Of a stretch of 64,000 bases of DNA, positions 7,552-21,881 are shown piece after piece (position 1 is the stretch's first letter; every line of letters begins with the position of its first letter). The notes below the pieces were generated by a model, which saw only the letters and a program-made list of their open reading frames with translations, did no database searches and was not told the DNA's origin. The stretch is from Saccoglossus kowalevskii (lineage: Eukaryota; Hemichordata; Enteropneusta; Harrimaniidae): the NCBI RefSeq assembly GCF_000003605.2, contig NW_003151367.1, forward strand, positions 1-64,000, read 5' to 3'. The translations under genes were made by a program, and so were the position numbers.

Positions 7552-10500
7552 TCATTTATTAATAGTAGAAAGACATGGAAATTTATTTATTTTTTTCAAA
7601 TTCATGAAAAGTTTTTTTCAATTTTCCTATTATATTAAAAGAACAACTTGTTGATGCTGACGGCACACAGTGCGTTTTTAGCTGTTAACGTGGCGTGAAA
7701 AGTTGCGCAAAGTGAATTCAAAGTTGTGTAAAGTGATTGCAAAGTTTGTAGATTTATTTGTATGTTTGACCTAAGTTGTTTGCACATAAAAAACGGCAGT
7801 TGTAAAATAAAAAAATGAATAAAAGCCAGATAAAAGCAGTCTATATTAGCAGAGTATCACATGAGCTGACTGACTTTAAAATTGTTAGAAAACAGCGTGA
7901 AAAGTTGGTAAAAACGTTCGAAACGTTGGCGGAGTTGCTTCTATATTTAACCTAAGTCATTGGAATGACAACCCCGCAGTTAAATTCAGAAAACATTGAG
8001 TAAATGTCTAGAAAATGCCCCATATATAAGCAGATTATCGCAACTGCGAGCCGAAAAATCGAAGGCAAACTGCTTACAAAGTTGTTAAAAGCGATTGCAA
8101 AGTTTGTAGATTCGTTTGGAAACGGTACACAGGATATTATATTGACGGGTCGCATAGTTAAAACTTCGAAAACGTGAATAAATATTTCTTAAAATGCCGT
8201 TAAAGTAGCGTCGTGTTACTGGGAGCATGTACAGGTCATAGGTCAATTCAAGAAGTTACTTGTGCAAACGCTATCAATTTTAAAACACTTTCAAACATAA
8301 AATAGCCGCCAATTCATTTCAATTTCAAATTACTTAAGCAGTAGTGTGGGTAAGTAATCGAACAAAATCTAAAGTTAAGCTCAATCGGGCGTGGTTAGTA
8401 GTTGCATGGGAGACTTCTTGAGTGACCTAGCTGGAGAAATTGTTTTTGTTCATCACACACATGTCAAAGATCTGAGGCAACGTTCTTGCATCTTTTTTTA
8501 CTGTGATGTCATTTATTAATAGTAGAAAGACATGGAAATTTATTTATTTTTTCAAGTTCATGAAAAGTTTTTTCAATTTTCCTATTATTTTCAAAGAACA
8601 ACTTGTTGATGCTGACGGCACACAGTGCGTTTTTAGCTGTTAACGTGGCGTGAAAAGTTGCGCAAAGTGAATTCAAAGTTGTGTAAAGTGATTGCAAAGT
8701 TTGTAGATTTATTTGTATGTTTGACCTAAGTTGTTTGCACATAAAAAACGGCAGTTGTAAAATCAAAAAATGAATAAAAGCCAGATAAAAGCAGTCTATA
8801 TTAGCAGAGTATCACATGAGCTGACTGACTTTAAAATTGTTAGAAAACAGCGTGAAAAGTTGGTAAAAACGTTCGAAACGTTGGCGGAGTTGCTTCTATA
8901 TTTAACCTAAGTCATTGGAATGACAACCCCGCAGTTAAATTCAGAAAACATTAAGTAAATGTCTAGAATATGCCCCATATATAAGCAGATTATCGCAACT
9001 GCGAGCCGAAAAATCGAAGGCAAACTGCTTACAAAGTTGTTAAAAGCGATTGCAAAGTTTGTAGATTCGTTTGGAAATGGTACACAGGATATTATATTGA
9101 CGGGTCGCATAGTTAAAACTTCGAAAACGAGAATAAATATTTCTTAAAATGCCGTTAAAGTAGCGTCGTGTTACTGGGAGCATGTACAGGTCATAGGTCA
9201 ATTCAAGAAGTTACTTGTGCAAACGCTATCAATTTTAAAACACTTTCAAACATAAAATAGCCGCCAATTCAGGACAATTTCAAATTACTTAAGCAGTAGT
9301 GTGGGTAAGTAATCGAACAAAATCTAAAGTTAAGCTCAATCGGGCGTGGTTAGTAGTTGCATGGGAGACTTCTTGAGTGACCTAGCTGGAGAAATTGTTT
9401 TTGTTCATCACACACATGTCAAAGATATGAGGCAACGTTCTTGCATCTTTTTTTACTGTGATGTCATTTATTAATAGTAGAAAGACATGGAAATTTATTT
9501 ATTTTTTCAAATTCATGAAAAGTTTTTTCAATTTTCCTATTATTTTCAAAGAACAACTTGTTGATGCTGACGGCACACAGTGCGTTTTTAGCTGTTAACG
9601 TGGCGTGAAAAGTTGCGCAAAGTGAATTCAAAGTTGTGTAAAGTGATTGCAAAGTTTGTAGATTTATTTGTATGTTTGACCTAAGTTGTTTGCACATAAA
9701 AAACGGCAGTTGTAAAATCAAAAAATGAATAAAAGCCAGATAAAAGCAGTCTATATTAGCAGAGTATCACATGAGCTGACTGACTTTAAAATTGTTTGAA
9801 AACAGCGTGAAAAGTTGGTAAAAACGTTCGAAACGTTGGCGGAGTTGCTTCTATATTTGACCTAAGTCATTGGAATGACAACCCCGCAGTTAAATTCAGA
9901 AAACATTGAGTAAATGTCTAGAAAATGCCCCATATATAAGCAGATTATCGCAACTGCGAGCCGAAAAATCGAAGGCAAACTGCTTACAAAGTTGTTAAAA
10001 GCGATTGCAAAGTTTGTAGATTCGTTTGGAAATGGTACACAGGATATTATATTGACGGGTCGCATAGTTAAAACTTCGAAAACGAGAATAAATATTTCTT
10101 AAAATGCCGTTAAAGTAGCGTCGTGTTACTGGGAGCATGTACAGGTCATAGGTCAATTCAAGAAGTTACTTGTGCAAACGCTATCAATTTTAAAACACTT
10201 TCAAACATAAAATAGCCGCCAATTCTGGACAATTTCAAATTATTTAAGCAGTAGCGTGGGTAAGTAATCGAACAAAATCTATAGTTAAGCTCAATCGGGC
10301 GTGGTTAGTAGTTGCATGGGAGACTTCTTGAGTGACCTAGCTGGAGAAATTTTATTTGTTCATCACACACATGTCAAAGATATGAGGCAACGTTCTTGCA
10401 TCTTTTTTTACTGTGATGTCATTTATTAATAGTAGAAAGACATGGAAATTTATTTATTTTTTCAAATTCATGAAAAGTTTTTCCAATTTTCCTATTATTT

Positions 10501-13500
10501 TCAAAGAACAATTTGTTGATGCTGACGGCACACAGTGCGTTTTTAGCTGTTAACGTGGCGTGAAAAGTTGCGCAAAGTGAATTCAAAGTTGTGTAAAGTG
10601 ATTGCAAAGTTTGTAGATTTATTTGTATGTTTGACCTAAGTTGTTTGCACATAAAAAACGGCAGTTGTAAAATCAAAAAATGAATAAAAGCCAGATAAAA
10701 GCAGTCTATATTAGCAGAGTATCACATGAGCTGACTGACTTTAAAATTGTTAGAAAACAGCGTGAAAAGTTGGTAAAAACGTTCGAAACGTTGGCGGAGT
10801 TGCTTCTATATTTAACCTAAGTCATTGGAATGACAACCCCGCAGTTAAATTCAGAAAACATTGAGTAAATGTCTAGAAAATGCCCCATATATAAGCAGAT
10901 TATGGCAACTGCGAGCCGAAAAATCGAAGGCAAACTGCTTACAAAGTTGTTAAAAGCGATTGCAAAGTTTGTAGATTCGTTTGGAAATGGTACACAGGAT
11001 ATTATATTGACGGGTCGCATAGTTAAAACTTCGAAAACGAGAATAAATATTTCTTAAAATGCCGTTAAAGTAGCGTCGTGTTACTGGGAGCATGTACAGG
11101 TCATAGGTCAATTCAAGAAGTTACTTGTGCAAACGCTATCAATTTTAAAACACTTTCAAACATAAAATAGCCGCCAATTCTGGACAATTTCAAATTATTT
11201 AAGCAGTAGCGTGGGTAAGTAATCGAACAAAATCTAAAGTTAAGCTCAATCGGGCGTGGTTAGTAGTTGCATGGGAGACTTCTTGAGTGACCTAGCTGGA
11301 GATATTTTATTTGTTCATCACACACATGTCAAAGATATGAGGCAACGTTCTTGCATCTTTTTTTACTGTGATGTCATTTATTAATAGTAGAAAGACATGG
11401 AAATTTATTTATTTTTTCAAATTCATGAAAAGTTTTTCCAATTTTCCTATTATTTTCAAAGAACAATTTGTTGATGCTGACGGCACACAGTGCGTTTTTA
11501 GCTGTTAACGTGGCGTGAAAAGTTGCGCAAAGTGAATTCAAAGTTGTGTAAAGTGATTGCAAAGTTTGTAGATTTATTTGTATGTTTGACCTAAGTTGTT
11601 TGCACATAAAAAACGGCAGTTGTAAAATCAAAAAATGAATAAAACCCAGATAAAAGCAGTCTATATTAGCAGAGTATCACATGAGCTGACTGACTTTAAA
11701 ATTGTTAGAAAACAGCGTGAAAAGTTGGTAAAAACGTTCGAAACGTTGGCGGAGTTGCTTCTATATTTAACCTAAGTCATTGGAATGACAACCCCGCAGT
11801 TAAATTCAGAAAACATTGAGTAAATGTCTAGAAAATGCCCCATAAATAAGCAGATTATCGCAACTGCGAGCCGAAAAATCGAAGGCAAACTGCTTACAAA
11901 GTTGTTAAAAGCGATTGCAAAGTTTGTAGATTCGTTTGGAAACGGTACACAGGATATTATATTGACGGGTCGCATAGTTAAAACTTCGAAAACGTGAATA
12001 AATATTTCTTAAAATGCCGTTAAAGTAGCGTCGTGTTACTGGGAGCATGTACAGGTCATAGGTCAATTCAAGAAGTTACTTGTGCAAACGCTATCAATTT
12101 TAAAACACTTTCAAACATAAAATAGCCGCCAATTCATTTCAATTTCAAATTACTTAAGCAGTAGTGTGGGTAAGTAATCGAACAAAATCTAAAGTTAAGC
12201 TCAATCGGGCGTGGTTAGTAGTTGCATGGGAGACTTCTTGAGTGACCTAGCTGGAGAAATTTTTTTTGTTCATCACACACATGTCAAAGATATGAGGCAA
12301 CGTTCTTGCATCTTTTTTTACTGTGATGTCATTTATTAATAGTAGAAAGACATGGAAATTTATTTATTTTTTCATGTTCATGAAAAGTTTTTTCAATTTT
12401 CCTATTATTTTCAAAGAACAACTTGTTGATGCTGACGGCACACAGTGCGTTTTTAGCTGTTAACGTGGCGTGAAAAGTTGCGCAAAGTGAATTCAAAGTT
12501 GTGTAAAGTGATTGCAAAGTTTGTAGATTTATTTGTATGTTTGACCTAAGTTGTTTGCACATAAAAAACGGCAGTTGTAAAATCAAAAAATGAATAAACG
12601 CCAGATAAAAGCAGTCTATATTAGCAGAGTATCACATGAGATGACTGACTTTAAAATTGTTAGAAAACAGCGTGAAAAGTTGGTAAAAACGTTCGAAACG
12701 TTGGCGGAGTTGCTTCTATATTTAACCTAAGTCATTGGAATGACAACCCCGCAGTTAAATTCAGAAAACATTGAGTAAATGTCTAGAAAATGCCCCATAT
12801 ATAAGCAGATTATCGCAACTGCGAGCCGAAAAATCGAAGACAAACTGCTTACAAAGTTGTTAAAAGCAATTGCAAAGTTTGTAGATTCGTTTGGAAACGG
12901 TACACAGGATATTATATTGACGGGTCGCATAGTTAAAACTTCGAAAACGTGAATAAATATTTCTTAAAATGCCGTTAAAGTAGCGTCGTGTTACTGGGAG
13001 CATGTACAGGTCATATGTCAATTCAAGAAGTTACTTGTGCAAACGCTATCAATTTTAAAACACTTTCAAACATAAAATAGCCGCCAATTCATTTCAATTT
13101 CAAATTACTTAAGCAGTAGTGTGGGTAAGTAATCGAACAAAATCTAAAGTTAAGCTCAATCGGGCGTGGTTAGTAGTTGCATGGGAGACTTCTTGAGTGA
13201 CCTAGCTGGAGAAATATTTTTTTGTTCATCACACACATGTCAAAGATCTGAGGCAACGTTCTTGCATCTTTTTTTTACTGTGATGTCATTTATTAATAGT
13301 AGAAAGACATGGAAATTTATTTATTTTTTCAAATTCATGAAAAGTTTTTTCAATTTTCCTATTATTTTCAAAGAACAACTTGTTGATGCTGACGGCACAC
13401 AGTGCGTTTTTAGCTGTTAACGTGGCGTGAAAAGTTGCGCAAAGTGAATTCAAAGTTGTGTAAAGTGATTGCAAAGTTTGTAGATTTATTTGTATGTTTG

Positions 13501-16500
13501 ACCTAAGTTGTTTGCACATAAAAAACGGCAGTTGTAAAATCAAAAAAATGAATAAAAGCCAGATAAAAGCAGTCTATATTAGCAGAGTATCACATGAGCT
13601 GACTGACTTTAAAATTGTTAGAAAACAGCGTGAAAAGTTGGTAAAAACGTTCGAAACGTTGGCGGAGTTGCTTCTATATTTAACCTAAGTCATTGGAATG
13701 ACAACCCCGCAGTTAAATTCAGAAAACATTGAGTAAATGTCTAGAAAATGCCCCATATATAAGCAGATTATGGCATCTGCGAGCCGAAAAATCGAAGGCA
13801 AACTGCTTACAAAGTTGTTAAAAGCGATTGCAAAGTTTGTAGATTCGTTTGGAAACGGTACACAGGATATTATATTGACGGGTCGCATAGTTAAAACTTC
13901 GAAAACGTGAATAAATATTTCTTAAAATGCCGTTAAAGTAGCGTCGTGTTACTGGGAGCATGTACAGGTCATAGGTCAATTCAAGAAGTTACTTGTGCAA
14001 ACGCTATCAATTTTAAAACACTTTCAAACATAAAATAGCCGCCAATTCAGGACAATTTCAAATTACTTAAGCAGTAGTGTGGGTAAGTAATCGAACAAAA
14101 TCTAAAGTTAAGCTCAATCGGGCGTGGTTAGTAGTTGCATGGGACACTTCTTGAGTGACCTAGCTGGAGAAATATTTTTTTGTTCATCACACACATGTCA
14201 AAGATCTGAGGCAACGTTCTTGCATCTTTTTTTTACTGTGATGTCATTTATTAATAGTAGAAAGACATGGAAATTTATTTATTTTTTCAAATTCATGAAA
14301 AGTTTTTTCAATTTTCCTATTATTTTCAAAGAACAACTTGTTGATGCTGACGGCACACAGTGCGTTTTTAGCTGTTAACGTGGCGTGAAAAGTTGCGCAA
14401 AGTGAATTCAAAGTTGTGTAAAGTGATTGCAAAGTTTGTAGATTTATTTGTATGTTTGACCTAAGTTGTTTGCACATAAAAAACGGCAGTTGTAAAATCA
14501 AAAAATGAATAAAAGCCAGATAAAAGCAGTCTATATTAGCAGAGTATCACATGAGCTGACTGACTTTAAAATTGTTAGAAAACAGCGTGAAAAGTTGGTA
14601 AAAACGTTCGAAACGTTGGCGGAGTTGCTTCTATATTTAACCTAAGTCATTGGAATGACAACCCCGCAGTTAAATTCAGAAAACATTGAGTAAATGTCTA
14701 GAAAATGCCCCATATATAAGCAGATTATGGCAACTGCGAGCCGAAAAATCGAAGGCAAACTGCTTACAAAGTTGTTAAAAGCGATTGCAAAGTTTGTAGA
14801 TTCGTTTGGAAACGGTACACAGGATATTATATTGACGGGTCGCATAGTTAAAACTTCGAAAACGTGAATAAATATTTCTTAAAATGCCGTTAAAGTAGCG
14901 TCGTGTTACTGAGCATGTACAGGTCATAGGTCAATTCAAGAAGTTACTTGTGCAAACGGTATCAATTTTAAAACACTTTCAAACATAAAATAGCCGCCAA
15001 TTCAGGACAATTTCAAATTACTTAGGCAGTAGTGTGGGTAAGTAATCGAACAAAATCTAAAGTTAAGCTCAATCGGGCGTGGTTAGTAGTTGCATGGGAG
15101 ACTTCTTGAGTGACCTAGCTGGAGAAATATTTTTTTGTTCATCACACACATGTCAAAGATATGAGGCAACGTTCTTGCATCTTTTTTTACTGTGATGTCA
15201 TTTATTAATAGTAGAAAGACATGGAAATTTATTTATTTTTTCAAATTCATGAAAAGTTTTTCCAATTTTCCTATTATTTTCAAAGAACAATTTGTTGATG
15301 CTGACGGCACACAGTGCGTTTTTAGCTGTTAACGTGGCGTGAAAAGTTGCGCAAAGTGAATTCAAAGTTGTGTAAAGTGATTGCAAAGTTTGTAGATTTA
15401 TTTGTATGTTTGACCTAAGTTGTTTGCACATAAAAAACGGCAGTTGTAAAATCAAAAAATGAATAAAAGCCAGATAAAAGCAGTCTATATTAGCAGAGTA
15501 TCACATGAGCTGACTGACTTTAAAATTGTTAGAAAACAGCGTGAAAAGTTGGTAAAAACGTTCGAAACGTTGGCGGAGTTGCTTCTATATTTAACCTAAG
15601 TCATTGGAATGACAACCCCGCAGTTAAATTCAGAAAACATTGAGTAAATGTCTAGAAAATGCCCCACATATAAGCAGATTATGGCAACTGCGAGCCGAAA
15701 AATCGAAGACAAACTGCTTACAAAGTTGTTAAAAGCGATTGCAAAGTTTGTAGATTCGTTTGGAAACGGTACACAGGATATTATATTGACGGGTCGCATA
15801 GTTAAAACTTCGAAAACGTGAATAAATATTTCTTAAAATGCCGTTAAAGTAGCGTCGTGTTACTGGGAGCATGTACAGGTCATATGTCAATTCAAGAAGT
15901 TACTTGTGCAAACGCTATCAATTTTAAAACACTTTCAAACATAAAATAGCCGCCAATTCATTTCAATTTCAAATTACTTAAGCAGTAGTGTGGGTAAGTA
16001 ATCGAACAAAATCTAAAGTTAAGCTCAATCGGGCGTGGTTAGTAGTTGCATGGGAGACTTCTTGAGTGACCTAGCTGGAGAAATATTTTTTTGTTCATCA
16101 CACACATGTCAAAGATCTGAGGCAACGTTCTTGCATCTTTTTTTTACTGTGATGTCATTTATTAATAGTAGAAAGACATGGAAATTTATTTATTTTTTCA
16201 AATTCATGAAAAGTTTTTTCAATTTTCCTATTATTTTCAAAGAACAACTTGTTGATGCTGACGGCACACAGTGCGTTTTTAGCTGTTAACGTGGCGTGAA
16301 AAGTTGCGCAAAGTGAATTTAAAGTTGTGTAAAGTGATTGCAAAGTTTGTAGATTTATTTGTATGTTTGACCTAAGTTGTTTGCACATAAAAAACGGCAG
16401 TTGTAAAATCAAAAAATGAATAAAAGCCAGATAAAAGCAGTCTATATTAGCAGAGTATCACATGAGCTGACTGACTTTAAAATTGTTAGAAAACAGCGTG

Positions 16501-17109
16501 AAAAGTTGGTAAAAACGTTCGAAACGTTGGCGGAGTTGCTTCTATATTTAACCTAAGTCATTGGAATGACAACCCCGCAGTTAAATTCAGAAAACATTGA
16601 GTAAATGTCTAGAAAATGCCCCATATATAAGCAGATTATGGCAACTGCGAGCCGAAAAATCGAAGGCAAACTGCTTACAAAGTTGTTAAAAGCGATTGCA
16701 AAGTTTGTAGATTCGTTTGGAAACGGTACACAGGATATTATATTGACGGGTCGCATAGTTAAAACTTCGAAAACGTGAATAAATATTTCTTAAAATGCCG
16801 TTAAAGTAGCGTCGTGTTACTGGGAGCATGTACAGGTCATAGGTCAATTCAAGAAGTTACTTGTGCAAACGCTATCAATTTTAAAACACTTTCAAACATA
16901 AAATAGCCGCCAATTCAGGACAATTTCAAATTACTTAAGCAGTAGTGTGGGTAAGTAATCGAACAAAATCTAAAGTTAAGCTCAATCGGGCGTGGTTAGT
17001 AGTTGCATGGGAGACTTCTTGAGTGACCTAGCTGGAGAAATTGTTTTTGTTCATCACACACATGTCAAAGATATGAGGCAACGTTCTTGCATCTTTTTTT
17101 ACTGTGATG
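7552..17109 (+). repeat. Ten ordinary satellite units
   Basis: Units start at 7552, 8509, 9464, 10419, 11374, 12329, 13286, 14244, 15198 and 16155. The 10419, 11374 and 15198 units have the 'tttttccaatt / caatttg' tract. The 12329 unit has the private set 'catgttcatg', 'aataaacgcc' and 'gagatgactg', which reappears at 35270. The 8509 unit has 'caagttcatg', which reappears at 23791. The 12329 and 15198 units share 'gaagacaaac' together with a changed DR1 ('aggtcatatgtca'). Confidence 0.95.
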
Positions 17110-18060
17110 TCATTTATTAATAGTAGAAAGACATGGAAATTTATTTATTTTTTCAAATTCATGAAAAGTTTTTCCAATTTTCCTATTATTTTCAAAGAAC
17201 AATTTGTTGATGCTGACGGCACACAGTGCGTTTTTAGCTGTTAACGTGGCGTGAAAAGTTGCGCAAAGTGAATTCAAAGTTGTGTAAAGTGATTGCAAAG
17301 TTTGTAGATTTATTTGTATGTTTGACCTAAGTTGTTTGCACATAAAAAACGGCAGTTGTAAAATCAAAAAATGAATAAAAGCCAGATAAAGCAGTCTATA
17401 TTAGCAGAGTATCACATGAGCTGACTGACTTTAAATTGTTAGAAAACAGCGTGAAAAGTGTAAAAACTTTCGAAACGTTGGCGGAGTTGCTTCTATATTT
17501 AACTAAGTCACTGGAATGACAACCCCGCAGTTAAATTCAGAAAACATTGAGTAAATATCTAGAAAATGCCCCATATATAAGCAGATTATCGCAACTGCGA
17601 GCCAGAAAATCGAAGGCAAACTGCTTACAAAGTTGTTAAAAGCGATTGCAAAGGTTGTAGATTCGTTTGGAAACGGTACACAGGATATCATATTGACGGG
17701 TCGCATAGTTAAAACTTCGCAAACGTGAATAAATATTTCTTAAAATGCCGTTAAAGTAGCGTCGTGTTACTGGGAGCATGTACAGGTCATAGGTCAATTC
17801 AAGAAGTTACTTGTGCAAACGCTATCAATTTTAAAACATTTTCAAACATAAAATAGCCGCCAATTCAGGTCAATTTCAAATTACTTAAGTAGTAGTGTGG
17901 GTAAGTAATCGAACAAAATCTAAAGTTAAGCTCAATCGGGCGTGGTTAGTAGTTGCATGGGAGACTTCTTGAGTTACCTAGCTGGAGAATTTTTTTTTTG
18001 TTCATCACACACATGTCAAAGATATGAGGCAACGTTCGTGCATCTTTTTTTACTGTGATG
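17110..18060 (+). repeat. Diverged unit, left half of a duplicated block
   Basis: From about 17463 onward this unit carries a run of rare changes: 'aactttcgaaac', 'cactggaatg', 'aaatatctag', 'gagccagaaaatcg', 'aaaggttgtag', 'gatatcatatt', 'cttcgcaaacg', 'acattttcaaac', 'taagtagtag', 'gagttacctag' and 'ttcgtgcatc'. All recur in order in the 52.7-53.3 kb unit. The stretch 17388-17510 also has several one-base losses that the other copy lacks, which look like consensus errors. Confidence 0.92.
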
Positions 18061-19020
18061 TCATTTATTAATAGTAGAAAGACATGGAAATTTATTTATT
18101 TTTTCAAATTCATGAAAAGTTTTTTCAATTTTCCTATTATTTTCAAAGAACAACTTGTTGATGCTGACGGCACATAGTGCGTGCGTTGTTAGCTGTTAAC
18201 GTGGCGTGAAAAGTTGCGCAAAGTGAATTCAAAGTTGTGTAAAGTGATTGCAAAGTTTGTAGATTTATTTGTATGTTTGACCTAAGTAGTTTGCACATAA
18301 AAAACGGCAGTTGTAAAATCAAAAAATGAATAAAAGCCAGATAAAAGCAGTCTATATTAGCAGAGTATCACATGAGCTGACTGACTTTAAAATTGATAGA
18401 AAACAGCGTGAAAAGTTGGTAAAAAACGTTCGAAACGTTGGCGGAGTTGCTTCTATATTTAACCTAAGTCATTGGAATGACACCCCGCAGTTAAATTCAG
18501 AAAACATTGAGTAAATGTCTAGAAAATGCCCCATATATAAGCAGATTATGGCAACTGCGAGCCGAAAAATCGAAGGCAAACTGCTTACAAAGTTGTAAAA
18601 GCGATTGCAAAGTTTGTAGATTCGTTGGAAACGGTACACAGGATATTATATTGACGGGTCGCATAGTTAAAACTTCGAAAACGAGAATAAATATTTCTTA
18701 AAATGCCGTTAAAGTAGCGTCGTGTTACTGGGAGCATGTACAGGTCATAGGTCAATTCAAGAAGTTACTTGTGCAAACGCTATCAATTTTAAAACACTTT
18801 CAAACATAAAATAGCCGCCAATTCAGGACAATTTCAAATTACTTAAGCAGTAGTGTGGGTAAGTAATCGAACAAAATCTAAAGTTAAGCTCAATCGGGCG
18901 TGGTTAGTAGTTGCATGGGAGACTTCTTGAGTGACCTAGCTGGAGAAATATTTTTTTGTTCATCACACACATGTCAAAGATCTGAGGCAACGTTCTTGCA
19001 TCTTTTTTATTACTGTGATG
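18061..19020 (+). repeat. Diverged unit, right half of the duplicated block
   Basis: The unit begins with 'cacatagtgcgtgcgttgttagc' features near 18172-18192 and 'ctaagtagtttgc' near 18283, both shared with the unit at 53286. One-base losses occur near 18482, 18596 and 18625. The last of these turns the usual TTCGTTTGG into TTCGTTGG, giving the closest CENP-B-box match in the window. Confidence 0.9.
18620..18636 (+). other. Closest CENP-B-box match in the window
   Basis: In this unit one T is missing, giving A-TTCGTTGGAAACGG-TA, which matches 15 of 17 positions of the CENP-B box consensus and eight of the nine essential positions (CGGT instead of CGGG). However, the same unit has other one-base losses at 18482 and 18596, so the T loss may be a consensus error. 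Confidence 0.35.
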
Positions 19021-20930
19021 TAATTTATTAATAGTAGAAAGACATGGAAATTTATTTATTTTTTCAAATTCATGAAAAGTTTTTTCAATTTTCCTATTAT
19101 TTTCAAAGAACAACTTGTTGATGCTGACGGCACACAGTGCGTTTTTAGCTGTTAACGTGGCGTGAAAAGTTGCGCAAAGTGAATTCAAAGTTGTGTAAAG
19201 TGATTGCAAAGTTTGTAGATTTATTTGTATGTTTGACCTAAGTTGTTTGCACATAAAAAACGGCAGTTGTAAAATCAAAAAATGAATAAAAGCCAGATAA
19301 AAGCAGTCTATATTAGCAGAGTATCACATGAGCTGACTGACTTTAAAATTGTTAGAAAACAGCGTGAAAAGTTGGTAAAAACGTTCGAAACGTTGGCGGA
19401 GTTGCTTCTATATTTAACCTAAGTCATTGGAATGACAACCCCGCAGTTAAATTCAGAAAACATTGAGTAAATGTCTAGAAAATGCCCCATATATAAGCAG
19501 ATTATGGCAACTGCGAGCCAAAAAATCGAAGGCAAACTGCTTACAAAGTTGTTAAAAGCGATTGCAAAGTTTGTAGATTCGTTTGGAAACGGTACACAGG
19601 ATATTATATTGACGGGTCGCATAGTTAAAACTTCGAAAACGTGAATAAATATTTCTTAAAATGCCGTTAAAGTAGCGTCGTGTTACTGGGAGCCTGTACA
19701 GGTCATAGGTCAATTCAAGAAGTTACTTGTGCAAACGCTATCAATTTTAAAACACTTTCAAACATAAAATAGCCGCCAATTCAGGCCAGTTTCAAATTAC
19801 TTAAGCAGTAGTGTGGGTAAGTAATCGAACAAAATCTAAAGTTAAGCTCAATCGGGCGTGGTTAGTAGTTGCATGGGAGACTTCTTGAGTGACCTAGCTG
19901 GAGAAATTGTTTTTGTTCATCACACACATGTCAAAGATATGAGGCAACGTTCTTGCATCTTTTTTTACTGTGATGTCATTTATTAATAGTAGAAAGACAT
20001 GGAAATTTATTTATTTTTTCAAATTCATGAAAAGTTTTTTCAATTTTCCTATTATTTTCAAAGAACAACTTGTTGATGCTGACGGCACACAGTGCGTTTT
20101 TAGCTGTTAACGTGGCGTGAAAAGTTGCGCAAAGTGAATTCAAAGTTGTGTAAAGTGATTGCAAAGTTTGTAGATTTATTTGTATGTTTGACCTAAGTTG
20201 TTTGCACATAAAAACGGCAGTTGTAAAATCAAAAAATGAATAAAAGCCAGATAAAAGCAGTCTATATTAGCAGAGTATCACATGAGCTGACTGACTTTAA
20301 AATTGTTAGAAAACAGCGTGAAAAGTTGGTAAAAACGTTCGAAACGTTGGCGGAGTTGCTTCTATATTTAACCTAAGTCATTGGAATGACAACCCCGCAG
20401 TTAAATTCAGAAAACATTGAGTAAATGTCTAGAAAATGCCCCATATATAAGCAGATTATCGCAACTGCGAGCCGAAAAATCGAAGGCAAACTGCTTACAA
20501 AGTTGTTAAAAGCGATTGCAAAGTTTGTAGATTCGTTTGGAAATGGTACACAGGATATTATATTAACGGGTCGCATAGTTAAAACTTCGAAAACGAGAAT
20601 AAATATTTCTTAAAATGCCGTTAAAGTAGCGTCGTGTTACTGGGAGCATGTACAGGTCATAGGTCAATTCAAGAAGTTACTTGTGCAAACGCTATCAATT
20701 TTAAAACACTTTCAAACATAAAATAGCCGCCAATTCAGGACAATTTCAAATTACTTAAGCAGTAGTGTGGGTAAGTAATCGAACAAAATCTAAAGTTAAG
20801 CTCAATCGGGCGTGGTTAGTAGTTGCATGGGAGACTTCTTGAGTGACCTAGCTGGAGAAATATTTTTTTGTTCATCACACACATGTCAAAGATCTGAGGC
20901 AACGTTCTTGCATCTTTTTTTACTGTGATG
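19021..20930 (+). repeat. Two ordinary satellite units
   Basis: Units start at 19021 and 19976. The first has 'taattta' instead of 'tcattta' at the landmark and is preceded by a T-run broken by an A ('ttttttatta', also seen at 24731). The second has 'ataaaaacgg' (one A fewer) and ends in the 'cgagaata' form. Confidence 0.94.
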
Positions 20931-21881
20931 TCATTTATTATAGTAGAAAGACATGGAAATTTATTTATTTTTCAAATTCATGAAAAGTTTTTCAATTTTC
21001 CTATATTTCAAAGAACAACTGTGATGCTGACGGCACACAGTGCGTTTTTAGCTGTTAACGTGGCGTGAAAAGTTGCGCAAAGTGAATTCAAAGTTGTGTA
21101 AAGTGATTGCAAAGTTTGTAGATTTATTTGTATGTTTGACCTAAGTTGTTTGCACATAAAAAACGGCAGTTGTAAAATCAAAAAATGAATAAAAGCCAGA
21201 TAAAAGCAGTCTATATTAGCAGAGTATCACATGAGCTGACTGACTTTAAAATTGTTAGAAAACAGCGTGAAAAGTTGGTAAAAACGTTCGAAACGTTGGC
21301 GGAGTTGCTTCTATATTTAACCTAAGTCATTGGAATGACAACCCCGCAGTTAAATTCAGAAAACATTGAGTAAATGTCTAGAAAATGCCCCATATATAAG
21401 CAGATTATCGCAACTGCGAGCCGCAAAATCGAAGGCAAACTGCTTACAAAGTTGTTAAAAGCGATTGCAAAGTTTGTAGATTCGTTTGGAAACGGTACAC
21501 AGGATATTATATTGACGGGTCGCATAGTTAAAACTTCGAAAACGTGAATAAATATTTATTAAAATGCCGTTAAAGTAGCGTCGTGTTACTGGGAGCATGT
21601 ACAGGTCATAGGTCAATTCAAGAAGTTACTTGTGCAAACGCTATCAATTGTAAAACACTTTCAAACATAAAATAGCCGCCAATTCAGGACAATTTCAAAT
21701 TACTTAAGCAGTAGTGTGGGTAAGTAATCGAACAAAATCTAAAGTTAAGCTCAATCGGGCGTGGTTAGTAGTTGCATGGGAGACTTCTTGAGTGACCTAG
21801 CTGGAGAAATATTTTTTTGTTCATCACACACATGTCAAAGATCTGAGGCAACGTTCTTGCATCTTTTTTTTTACTGTGATG
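20931..21881 (+). repeat. Satellite unit with clustered small losses at its start
   Basis: Between 20938 and 21025 the unit lacks single bases in at least five places relative to its neighbours, mostly within runs of A or T ('ttattatag', 'atttttcaaa', 'agtttttcaatt', 'cctatatttc', 'aactgtgatg'). The rest of the unit is ordinary. The clustering within about 90 bp suggests local consensus error rather than biological change. Confidence 0.88.
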
